Below, piece by piece: positions 1-6,669 of a stretch of 19,756 nt of DNA; position 1 is the stretch's first letter; every line of letters begins with the position of its first letter. Origin of the DNA: JAAYCT01 sp964499575 (GTDB taxonomy: Bacteria > Bacillota > Clostridia > Saccharofermentanales > Saccharofermentanaceae). Below the pieces are notes generated by a model. That model did no database searches. It had not been told where the DNA came from and worked only from the letters and a program-made list of their open reading frames with translations. The position numbers were made by a program, and so were the translations under genes. The stretch lies in assembly GCA_964499575.1 (NCBI GenBank), contig CAZCLK010000026.1:1-19756 (forward strand), written 5' to 3'.

Positions 1-322
1 TCGTCGGAGACAGGCGGCTGCGGGCGATCAGTTTCTTTTCGGTCGCCGTGACTCGGCCTGCGCTTTGCTCCGGACGAGACACGTCTCCCTGGTTCGCGCC
101 TTCGCCCTCGAAACCGCTGCGCGGATTCCAGGGCGCCGGCGGTCCCGCCCTGCGGTCTGGTCCGCCCGGTTGGGCGCTCGGAAACCCAAAGTCAAATGTT
201 AAGACCGGTCATCAAACGAGGGGTGATTTTATTGAGACTGGTTGGGGGGCGTTCCGATTTCGGAGCGAGTGTTAATGACCGTGCGATAGAGCCAACCCGT
301 GATCGCCGTAATCGAGCCACTT
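1..322. other. No supported gene; GC-rich stretch with small inverted repeats
   Basis: I see no convincing coding sequence here on either strand. A 75-codon plus-strand reading frame (48-275) has no ribosome-binding site I can find and resembles no family I recognise. A 7-bp inverted repeat, CAGGGCG at 129-135 and CGCCCTG at 146-152, could form a hairpin but has no T-run after it. The stretch could be the end of a mobile element or a decayed gene that continues outside the window, but I could not identify inverted termini or a transposase signature. Confidence 0.4.
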
Positions 323-372
323 CATGATTGCGGCAATGACAGTGCGTGCCTGTATCGGCATTCTGCCTCTCT

Positions 373-421
373 TCCCGCTACCGGCGTTTCCTCCCTTACT
401 CGGAGACGCCTTGAAGCGGGA
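373..421. repeat. Long two-part stem-loop downstream of abiEii
   Basis: The outer stem pairs TCCCGCT (373-379) with AGCGGGA (415-421), 7 bp. The inner stem pairs GGCGTTTCC (383-391) with GGAGACGCC (402-410), 9 bp with one G-T wobble, around a 10-base loop. Together this makes 16 paired positions with a small internal loop (380-382 against 411-414). It sits 43 bp past the toxin stop codon in the direction of abiE transcription. There is no T-tract on either side, so it is not a standard intrinsic terminator. It could be an mRNA 3'-end stabiliser, a REP-like element or the edge of a mobile element. Confidence 0.5.
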
Positions 422-441
422 CCGGATAAATAGGGGGAAGG

Positions 442-456
442 GGACCAAACGGGTCC
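442..456 (-). repeat. Small hairpin just after the abiEii stop
   Basis: GGACC (442-446) and GGTCC (452-456) flank a 5-base loop. On the minus strand it begins 7 bases after the toxin stop codon. What follows is C-rich rather than T-rich, so it would be at most a weak or Rho-assisted 3' end for the abiE transcript. Confidence 0.3.
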
Positions 457-463
457 GTCGATC

Positions 464-1378
464 TTACGATCGCCACTGGCCGCCCGGCAGCCACTCCTTT
501 TCAAACAGCTGCCGGTTTTCGCTCGCCTCGGCGAGGGGCTGGAGAAATTCCCTGATCCCCTCCATGATCGCAGGAAACTCGTCCGATATGCCCAGCAGAT
601 TGGTTTTCCGGAGAAAGGCCGTCCACTGGGTCTTCTTGGCGTCGCTGGCAGCAAATTCCTTGGAGAAGATGAGCGCCCTGGTGGTCAAGGGGGTGGCCCT
701 GCGTTCACAGGTGGCGGCAACCGCCTCCTGGAGCGTCTGGCCGTGGAACGGATAAGTGTGGCTCAACATCCAGATATCGTAGAAATCCTTCATACGGCTG
801 TTGAGCTCCGCCAGATCCAGCGAGGCCTCGAACTTTTCTGCCACGATGGTCTCGATGCTGTAGGCCCGAACCACGGGCGGTTCCATGTCGAGCAGGGTCG
901 GAAAGGTCATCTCCCGGGCATCGGGTACGACGGCGTCGCCGAAGCCGACGTCGATCTGCAAGGGGATCCGCGCCTTGCCGAGCCAGGCGTCGAACTTGAG
1001 CCGTATCCCCGGATATTCCGCATCCTCTGCCATGGTCTCGGTGCTCAGCTCGTTGACTTCGTAAACAAGACCGTCGTCGAAAGGCAGATTGCCGATCTCG
1101 CGGATCAATGCGCCGATGGTATCGATGTCGCTCGGCGCAAGCCCCAGGAAATCGATGTCCCGTGTCGTTCTGGCCAGGGGAAGCCCCATGCCCACCAGAA
1201 GCAGGCCGCCCTTGAGGATGAATTTTTCTTTCAGGGGCGAGAGGGACAGCCGGAAAAGAAACCGTTCCAGGCCGTAGTGGGTGAGCAGCGTCTGGAACGG
1301 CTTTCCGCTCTGCCGGGCCGCGGCCAAGAGCCGGTTCTTGACGGAGGCCGCGATATTCTTGACCGGCGCGGCGCTCAT
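464..1378 (-). CDS. AbiEii-family nucleotidyltransferase toxin (type IV TA / abortive infection)
   Basis: The product is a 304-residue protein of the AbiEii/AbiGii toxin family, a DNA polymerase-beta-like nucleotidyltransferase. In characterised AbiE systems it arrests growth and is counteracted by the AbiEi antitoxin. Visible motifs are LKGGLLL (about residues 55-61) followed by ARTTRDIDFLG, which carries the DxD pair D74 and D76. Further on, the AEKFEA segment and the RMKDFYDIW segment match the later conserved motifs of the family. The length is typical. I chose the ATG at 1378 because it overlaps the antitoxin stop by 4 bases (ATGA), the usual arrangement for translational coupling. The frame stays open further upstream to 1537, but that extension only shadows the antitoxin gene. 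Expression would come from the promoter ahead of abiEi. Confidence 0.93.
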   Translation of the reverse strand: MSAAPVKNIAASVKNRLLAAARQSGKPFQTLLTHYGLERFLFRLSLSPLKEKFILKGGLLLVGMGLPLARTTRDIDFLGLAPSDIDTIGALIREIGNLPFDDGLVYEVNELSTETMAEDAEYPGIRLKFDAWLGKARIPLQIDVGFGDAVVPDAREMTFPTLLDMEPPVVRAYSIETIVAEKFEASLDLAELNSRMKDFYDIWMLSHTYPFHGQTLQEAVAATCERRATPLTTRALIFSKEFAASDAKKTQWTAFLRKTNLLGISDEFPAIMEGIREFLQPLAEASENRQLFEKEWLPGGQWRS

Positions 1379-1983
1379 GGGATGATTGCCTCCAGGTAGG
1401 GGGAGACCAACTTTGTCACCTTGCAGAGCTTCGCGTATTCCATGAGCTGGGCGGGGCTCGCCCCGCGTTGCTTGAGATACGAGCGGGCCGCCTCCAGGGC
1501 CACGTCCATCCCCACGGTGTTTCGCCAGCGGAAGCAATCGATCACCGTCTTGGGGGCGTTGTAGATCCGCACCTCCTGCTCCATGATGCGATGGGTTTCG
1601 ATGCCATCCCGGAAACAGGAGGCAGGATAGAAGACGGCCCGGACCGGCGGATAGGCGACCTTGGGTCTGCGGGCCTTTCGCTCCACGGCAAGCCAGATCT
1701 CATGGGGGATCTGGGTGGTCAGGCCGTGGAAGGCCAGGGCGGAAATGAGGCAGATGACGCCGTGGGGGGCGAGCTTGGCCACGTGGACGAGATCAATCTC
1801 CGTGGGGAAGCTCTCCATCTCGGCCAACTGATAAAGGCCCCGGGCGGTGGGGATCAGCGCCCCTTCTTCGCGGAGGCCATACAGGGTTCTCCTATGGATC
1901 CCCTGACCGAGGGCCTCGTGGGTCCGGATTATCCCTCCCTGCTTACGGATGATCTCGATCGCTTTTGACTTTGCGGTATCCAT
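1375..1983 (-). CDS. AbiEi-family antitoxin / transcriptional autorepressor
   Basis: The product is a 202-residue partner of the AbiEii toxin. The N-terminal 50 residues form a winged-helix-type DNA-binding region, with the segment HRRTLYGLREEGALIPTARG typical of AbiEi proteins. The rest is the AbiEi C-terminal domain, with a characteristic AVERKARRPK stretch in the middle. AbiEi proteins neutralise the toxin without a stable protein complex and repress their own operon by binding inverted repeats. Both expectations fit here: the toxin gene overlaps by 4 bases, and a perfect 11-bp inverted repeat overlies the promoter just upstream. The ATG at 1983 has no recognisable Shine-Dalgarno and lies only a few bases downstream of the predicted transcription start, so translation may be leaderless. 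Confidence 0.92.
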   Translation of the reverse strand: MDTAKSKAIEIIRKQGGIIRTHEALGQGIHRRTLYGLREEGALIPTARGLYQLAEMESFPTEIDLVHVAKLAPHGVICLISALAFHGLTTQIPHEIWLAVERKARRPKVAYPPVRAVFYPASCFRDGIETHRIMEQEVRIYNAPKTVIDCFRWRNTVGMDVALEAARSYLKQRGASPAQLMEYAKLCKVTKLVSPYLEAIIP

Positions 1984-1991
1984 GGCTAGGC

Positions 1992-2020
1992 ATGGTACAA
2001 AAACGTCGGCAAAATGTCAA
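1992..2020 (-). promoter_or_regulatory. abiE promoter (sigma70-like)
   Basis: On the minus strand a perfect -35 box TTGACA (2015-2020) is followed after 17 bp by TACCAT (1992-1997), which matches 4 of 6 positions of TATAAT. The predicted start of transcription falls near 1985, about 2 bases before the abiEi ATG at 1983. The region is embedded in the inverted repeat listed separately. Confidence 0.7.
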
Positions 2021-2034
2021 GTCTGCCGACGTTT
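2001..2034. promoter_or_regulatory. Perfect inverted repeat, likely AbiEi operator
   Basis: AAACGTCGGCA (2001-2011) and TGCCGACGTTT (2024-2034) are exact reverse complements, separated by 12 bp that contain the -35 box. The half-sites are 23 bp centre to centre, about two helical turns, so two protein units could bind on the same DNA face. AbiEi antitoxins are known to autorepress through inverted repeats in their promoters, which makes this the obvious operator. Confidence 0.75.
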
Positions 2035-2066
2035 ATTGACCACGAATCTTTTCAACGCCGGATCAT

Positions 2067-2234
2067 CTAACTGCCCGTCCTTTTCCTGTACTGGGAGGGC
2101 CGCTCATAGTGGCTGCCCTGGGACCAGACCCCTCTTCCCTGGGCCTTGGCCTCCTGTTCCGCTTGGAGGAAGGGGGCGCGGTAGGGCTGTTTCAGATACT
2201 CATGATAGGCCTCGGCCATGCTGGCGGCGATCAT
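2067..2234 (-). pseudogene. C-terminal remnant of a thermonuclease (SNase-like) gene
   Basis: A 55-codon minus-strand frame encodes a peptide beginning MIAASMAEAYHEYLKQPYRA and ending with RGVWSQGSHYERPSQYRKR. This is the typical C-terminal third of staphylococcal-nuclease-like proteins, where a 'GMAEAYREYL' helix is followed by 'AEKEAR...RRGVWSQG..Y.SP.EWRR'. The catalytic beta-barrel that should precede it is missing. The homology starts within 3-9 bases of the DUF4268 stop codon, and that stop is in the same frame. The piece therefore looks like the stump of a host gene cut when the neighbouring defence genes arrived. No ribosome-binding site precedes it. Family recognition is from memory of the motif pattern. 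Confidence 0.7.
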
Positions 2235-2240
2235 TCTACC

Positions 2241-3215
2241 CTACTGCTCTTGTTCCTCGGTGTCATTTCGGAGATCAAGCGCTTTGACCCTCTCAACAAA
2301 GGCCTTTCGGAATTTAAGGGTAGTTTCTACCATCCACGAAATGTATTGGTCCCATTTCTCTTTTTCTTGAAAATCAGCTTTCTGCCTAAGTGCGATTATT
2401 TTATCTTGTTTATCTGGATGCGGATTCCATTCTAGCTTAGCGCCGATCTCTTTTTCTATTTGTTCCCGTTGTGGTTCCAGTTGCTTCAATGCTGCTTCCG
2501 CAACCTTTCCTCTTATGTACACTCGCACGCTAATTCTTTTTTCGTAGACATTTGCAGCAAGAGAGAGGTGAATATTTGATCTTCCCAAAGGAATATCATA
2601 CCAGTATCGCGGTTTCGCAGTCCGTAACGAAGATATCTTCCCCGTGGCTTTCATCGCTTCCGCAAATTTGGTCCAGAACTCCAGCTGCAATTTACGCGTA
2701 TCCGAAAGGTTTTCCGATGCCTTTGAAATCGCCGTCTGGCGAATCGACTCAGAAGGATAGCTGAGGACGTTAAAGCGCACCGCGGGTTTGCTATCATCAA
2801 TCTGCCAAAGTTCGACAGTCACGGCATAAAATCCAATATCATTCGTTATGTTCTCATTCAGCCAATCCAAGGCCCTTTTGTGTTCATCCGTGAATTGGCG
2901 CGCTATCCAGACGATCCCGCTCGCATTCAAGGCGGATGCATAAGTGATCGCCTTCCCAAGGTGATCGTGGTTCGTCTTTTCAAGCTGGTTCTCAATGACA
3001 ACATATCGATCACTGCCGGTATCCTTGGCCAGTATATCTGCGGAATACGGTCCAGCAGATACCTCGGTGCTTTCGAGTTCTAGTTCAAGTCCGATGGCCT
3101 CGCCTAAACGAGCCAGGTTCTCCGCTTTAGCGAGCCAGGGGGTAAACTCTGAGGATTCGTTGGTCCAAAGGGTTCTCAATTCGATTTTTTTAAAGACACC
3201 CAGTTCCTTGCCCAT
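2241..3215 (-). CDS. DUF4268 domain protein, PD-(D/E)XK-like nuclease fold
   Basis: A 324-residue protein of unknown exact function. Residues about 40-110 carry the pattern seen in DUF4268/PD-(D/E)XK-like proteins: SAGPYSADILAKD (D60), then YVVIENQLEKTNHDHLGKAITYA with E75 and Q77. The usual lysine of the ExK motif is a glutamine here, as is common in this group. The C-terminal DUF4268 domain (about 180-310) has the WYDIPLG and VRVYIRG strands. The gene starts 84 bp after the DUF499 stop; an AGGA stretch lies 4 bases before the ATG. It is visibly AT-richer than DUF499 and DUF1156, which suggests separate acquisition. Such proteins recur in defence islands near restriction genes. A role as DNA nuclease or accessory restriction factor is inference. 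Confidence 0.8.
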   Translation of the reverse strand: MGKELGVFKKIELRTLWTNESSEFTPWLAKAENLARLGEAIGLELELESTEVSAGPYSADILAKDTGSDRYVVIENQLEKTNHDHLGKAITYASALNASGIVWIARQFTDEHKRALDWLNENITNDIGFYAVTVELWQIDDSKPAVRFNVLSYPSESIRQTAISKASENLSDTRKLQLEFWTKFAEAMKATGKISSLRTAKPRYWYDIPLGRSNIHLSLAANVYEKRISVRVYIRGKVAEAALKQLEPQREQIEKEIGAKLEWNPHPDKQDKIIALRQKADFQEKEKWDQYISWMVETTLKFRKAFVERVKALDLRNDTEEQEQ

Positions 3216-3299
3216 TCTTTCCTGCCCCCTTTCATTAACCGTTTTATATATTTCATAGAATCTTGGCCGGCATAACTCTTTAGTAATTCGTTGAAAACA

Positions 3300-6200
3300 T
3301 TACTTCAGCTGCAGATCCTCCTTCACATCCCGAAGCAGGGTGTTCACTTCCTTGACCACACTTTCCGGTGGGGCGGTTTTTCCATCCCCGATCTCGATCC
3401 GCAGACGGAAACGCATTGGCAATCCCGTCTTCTTGATCTCTAGGAGTTTGGGTACGATGTCGCCCAGGTCTTGAATCTGGGAAGGCTCAAGCTCAGCTTC
3501 CGCACCCAAAGTCAACCCTGGAGAGGGCGGCGGAGGTGGGGGCGGCGTCTTGGGCGGCTGCAAAATGACCGTCTGGGCCGCCGGAAAATCACAAGGCCAT
3601 GCTGTTGATTTTTCTGCCAGGGCAAGAAACCGCGCCTGCAGTGCACCCCCGATGACCTCCTTGATGGTTTTCCAGGGCAACGACTTGTTTTCTCGGACGG
3701 ACAAGGCCGTGGCGATGGATAATCCGGAGGCATAACCCTCTTTCCATGCCTCGGGGAGGTTTTCCGGGAGGATTTCCGCAGCGACAATGCTTGCCGGCGG
3801 TAGCCTTAGTTTGGCCTTGGCGTTTAGGACGCCTGCTGGGATGGGTTCCCCGAGAATGCTGGCTGGTCCGGAAAGAAGCCACAGCAATCCGCTTTCCACA
3901 GCCGAGGCGACGGCTTTTTCGACGATACCATCAGCAGCCTTCGGAACGGAAAGAGATTCCTTGAAGCCTTCCCGCTCCACTTGAATCACCTGCTTGCCAT
4001 TGAAGTAGCCGAGGACGGCCTGAACGGTGGTTTCATCTTTATCCCATAAACCGGGGAGGATGCCGGGCGTCAACAGGGATGGCGGGATCTCACCCAGTTC
4101 TGCCGCCTCCGGCAGCACGAGTTCCAGTGCCGGATCATTCAGGGCGATGTCATCGGGCTTGTTCAGCCACCAGGTCCGCGAGGTGCCATCCGGTCGGACC
4201 AGGCGCAGGACAAAAATCCCCTTGCTGCAACCTTCCGCAAGGGTGTTGAGGATGGCGCTGGCCTTGATCATCTTCGGCAGGTGGGGTAGCTGAGCAAAAG
4301 CCCCGGAAAGATCCTTGACCCGTCGGGCCGTCTCTCCCGGTCGCCAGAGATTGTAAGGTCCATCGGGAAGGAGGGCTTCGGCGGTAACCGGTGTATCCTG
4401 CATCCGGCTCCGCTTATCCGACTTGACGATATTGAAGTGCTGTTCATCGGTGACGGTGATTTTGAAGGCCTGTGCTTCATCCTTCTCCGAAACCGTAACG
4501 ACGATGCACCATGCCTGCCGGATGGCATCCGGGATGCGACCTTTGGCCTTATCGATATTGATGGCCAGCGTCTGCGCCCTGGCCGGATCGACGTTGCCGT
4601 CTTTCTGCTGCTTCTTGATCTCTTCGCGCACACCCTCCCATCCGAGATAATCACGGACGCGAGCCGATGCCAGTTCCAAGCCGTCTTTGGAGGGTGAGAC
4701 TAGAACGACTGCATTCCGGTAGACGCGAGGCTTGTCCGATCCCGTCGTCTCGTCCAGGAAACGCTTGGCCTCCGGGCTCGGCTTTCCCGACTCGGATGCG
4801 GCCCCGGGCCCCAGGACGGCATAGTGAAAGGCGCCGTCGTCTTCAACGTCTTTGGGCCGCATCGGAAGTGTGTGGGGTTGGACTCCCGCAGCCGATGCAT
4901 TGGCCGTCAAGGACTTGAGTTTGCCGATGTCGTCCAGCAGTCGGGCGCGGACGGTATCGTCCGGGATGTTTTTCGCCGCGACTGCATGCATCTGATTGAG
5001 GTTAGGCCGGTTGCCCAACCTCCAGGTGCCGGGAATCTGCCCTTCCGGCGTTGCCGTGTGGAGATCGTCAAGCCAATAGCTGGTCTGCGCCCATCGGGCA
5101 AGCCCCTTTTCCAACTCGATCTTGTCGGGACGGGTCGCTCCCAGCAGCACCAGCAGCTCTCTCGTCTTGGCACTTTGACTGATCGGTTGGGAGTGGAGAA
5201 AGGTTGCAACAACGGCCTGCTCGACCTCACGAAATTTCAAGCCCACCGACTCTATCTGAATCCGCTTGGCCTGCTCGAACTCGTTATCCAGAATGCCGGT
5301 CCATGCCTGCTTCTTACCCTCCGTTTCCTCCGTATCGGCGACAGTAACCATTTCGCGGAGGGCCTCGGACAATCCTTCGCTATTCACGGCATTCAGAAAG
5401 ACGGCCGGTCCGATCAACGGCGATTTGTCCCACTTCTCCGCTTCCCTCAGGGCGAGGGCGAAGGTACGCAACACGCCTCGGGTTCGCTGAAAACGGGCCA
5501 ACTGCGTCCATTTGGAGTAGAGCACCTCCGTCAGATCAGGATGGAAGGGGTAGCTGTCCAAATACCGCTGTTCCGCATTGGCGCCCTGTTTGGCCGTCTG
5601 TTCGTCAATGGCGGTAATCCCTTTGAGTGCCGCAACCACATGCTGACGGAAGACCTCCCGATCTTTCAGTGATTCCGGTTTGAAGAAGCGGCGGCGCAGA
5701 ACCTCGGCCACATCCTCCTTAACCACCGGCTCTACGGCCTCCTCCCGCTGGCGCTGGAAAATATCATAAAGCTCGGCCTGGATCTCACGTCCCAGGCTGT
5801 CGCTCTTGCGTGGGTCCGTTGCCAGCAGTGACGCCACGAGGCAGCAACGATCCACCTTGACCACCGCTTGGGTCAGGTACTGGAAGAAATTTTGCAGCCG
5901 GACCCGCCATTCACGCTCCTGGGCGACCTTTTCTCGGGCGTACATCAGCACTTCGTCGATGAGGACCAGGGTTCCGAGTCCTTCCTTGCCAGGGATCTCC
6001 AACAGCTCGGTGAGCAGGTTCTCCGCCGGCGCCGTTTCGCGTTCCTCAGGCAGGCCATCGGCATGAAGCACCTTCAACCCTGCTTCTCCCGCCAATTGCC
6101 AGGCCAATACGCTCCAGGGCTGTTTCAGCCTTCTGGACTTGCCGGCAGGCGAGATCACTTCCATGCCCTTTTCGACATCGAGTTTGTCGAAACAGAGGGC

Positions 6201-6596
6201 CGCCACTCGGCATCGGGCCGGTCGCTGCCCGATCTCCTGGATGAACTCCTCGACAGCGGGCAGTTTCGGCAGCTTCTCCGGATCATGGACGAGATGCCGC
6301 AGGGTGATCAGGGTATGGGTCTTTCCCCCGCCGTAGGTCAGCTCCAGTTGACGGACAGCCTTGTCGTTTTTCCCTGCCAGCCGCAGCATGACATCCCGGA
6401 CCAAGCGCCGGAGGTTATAGGTAGGGAAGGTCAAGGCGAAGAACTGCTCCGGATCCTCGTAAACCTTCCTTTTCCCCCGCTGCATCATCACATCGTAGAG
6501 ATCGGCTGCAAAGAGGTGCAACGGCAACTCTCCCGAGCGCAGGTCGTCGCGGAGTTTCACTACTTCATGCCAGGGCTTCCAGGGGAGCTTCGTCAT
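3300..6596 (-). CDS. DUF499 AAA+ superfamily ATPase (COG1483 type)
   Basis: A 1098-residue predicted ATPase. A Walker A motif GGGKTH sits at residues 89-94 and a Walker B motif LVLIDE at 210-215, after an N-terminal segment (PWHEVVKLRDDLRSGELP) characteristic of DUF499. Near the C-terminus a run of seven prolines (1018-1024) acts as a linker to a final roughly 75-residue domain. No membrane segment is apparent. DUF499 ATPases repeatedly sit beside DUF1156 methylases and SNF2 helicases in bacterial and archaeal defence islands. The exact role is not established; an ATP-driven component of a DNA-targeting complex is likely. A GGAGG Shine-Dalgarno (6606-6610) is 9 bases before the ATG. The gene follows the methylase after 73 bp, with no convincing promoter in the gap, so co-transcription is likely. 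Confidence 0.93.
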   Translation of the reverse strand: MTKLPWKPWHEVVKLRDDLRSGELPLHLFAADLYDVMMQRGKRKVYEDPEQFFALTFPTYNLRRLVRDVMLRLAGKNDKAVRQLELTYGGGKTHTLITLRHLVHDPEKLPKLPAVEEFIQEIGQRPARCRVAALCFDKLDVEKGMEVISPAGKSRRLKQPWSVLAWQLAGEAGLKVLHADGLPEERETAPAENLLTELLEIPGKEGLGTLVLIDEVLMYAREKVAQEREWRVRLQNFFQYLTQAVVKVDRCCLVASLLATDPRKSDSLGREIQAELYDIFQRQREEAVEPVVKEDVAEVLRRRFFKPESLKDREVFRQHVVAALKGITAIDEQTAKQGANAEQRYLDSYPFHPDLTEVLYSKWTQLARFQRTRGVLRTFALALREAEKWDKSPLIGPAVFLNAVNSEGLSEALREMVTVADTEETEGKKQAWTGILDNEFEQAKRIQIESVGLKFREVEQAVVATFLHSQPISQSAKTRELLVLLGATRPDKIELEKGLARWAQTSYWLDDLHTATPEGQIPGTWRLGNRPNLNQMHAVAAKNIPDDTVRARLLDDIGKLKSLTANASAAGVQPHTLPMRPKDVEDDGAFHYAVLGPGAASESGKPSPEAKRFLDETTGSDKPRVYRNAVVLVSPSKDGLELASARVRDYLGWEGVREEIKKQQKDGNVDPARAQTLAINIDKAKGRIPDAIRQAWCIVVTVSEKDEAQAFKITVTDEQHFNIVKSDKRSRMQDTPVTAEALLPDGPYNLWRPGETARRVKDLSGAFAQLPHLPKMIKASAILNTLAEGCSKGIFVLRLVRPDGTSRTWWLNKPDDIALNDPALELVLPEAAELGEIPPSLLTPGILPGLWDKDETTVQAVLGYFNGKQVIQVEREGFKESLSVPKAADGIVEKAVASAVESGLLWLLSGPASILGEPIPAGVLNAKAKLRLPPASIVAAEILPENLPEAWKEGYASGLSIATALSVRENKSLPWKTIKEVIGGALQARFLALAEKSTAWPCDFPAAQTVILQPPKTPPPPPPPSPGLTLGAEAELEPSQIQDLGDIVPKLLEIKKTGLPMRFRLRIEIGDGKTAPPESVVKEVNTLLRDVKEDLQLK

Positions 6597-6669
6597 CGGT
6601 TATTTCCTCCACAGGTTATCGCACAAATTCAGTAGGTGCAGTCTATCGAGTCAACTATCCCAGCAAACA

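Noticed and set aside
48..275. 75-codon plus-strand frame
   Set aside because: No ribosome-binding site, no recognisable family, and low-complexity proline/glycine-rich composition typical of chance frames in GC-rich DNA.
1379..1537. N-terminal extension of the AbiEii toxin to 1537
   Set aside because: It lies wholly over the antitoxin gene, has no family resemblance, and the ATGA overlap start at 1378 fits the AbiEii family.
4824..5672. Long plus-strand frames opposite DUF499 (also 5868-6635)
   Set aside because: They are antisense shadows of a well-supported gene with clear Walker motifs; no domain signatures of their own.
6597..6669. TTGACT in the methylase-DUF499 gap as a promoter
   Set aside because: No acceptable -10 box at 16-18 bp spacing; co-transcription is simpler.
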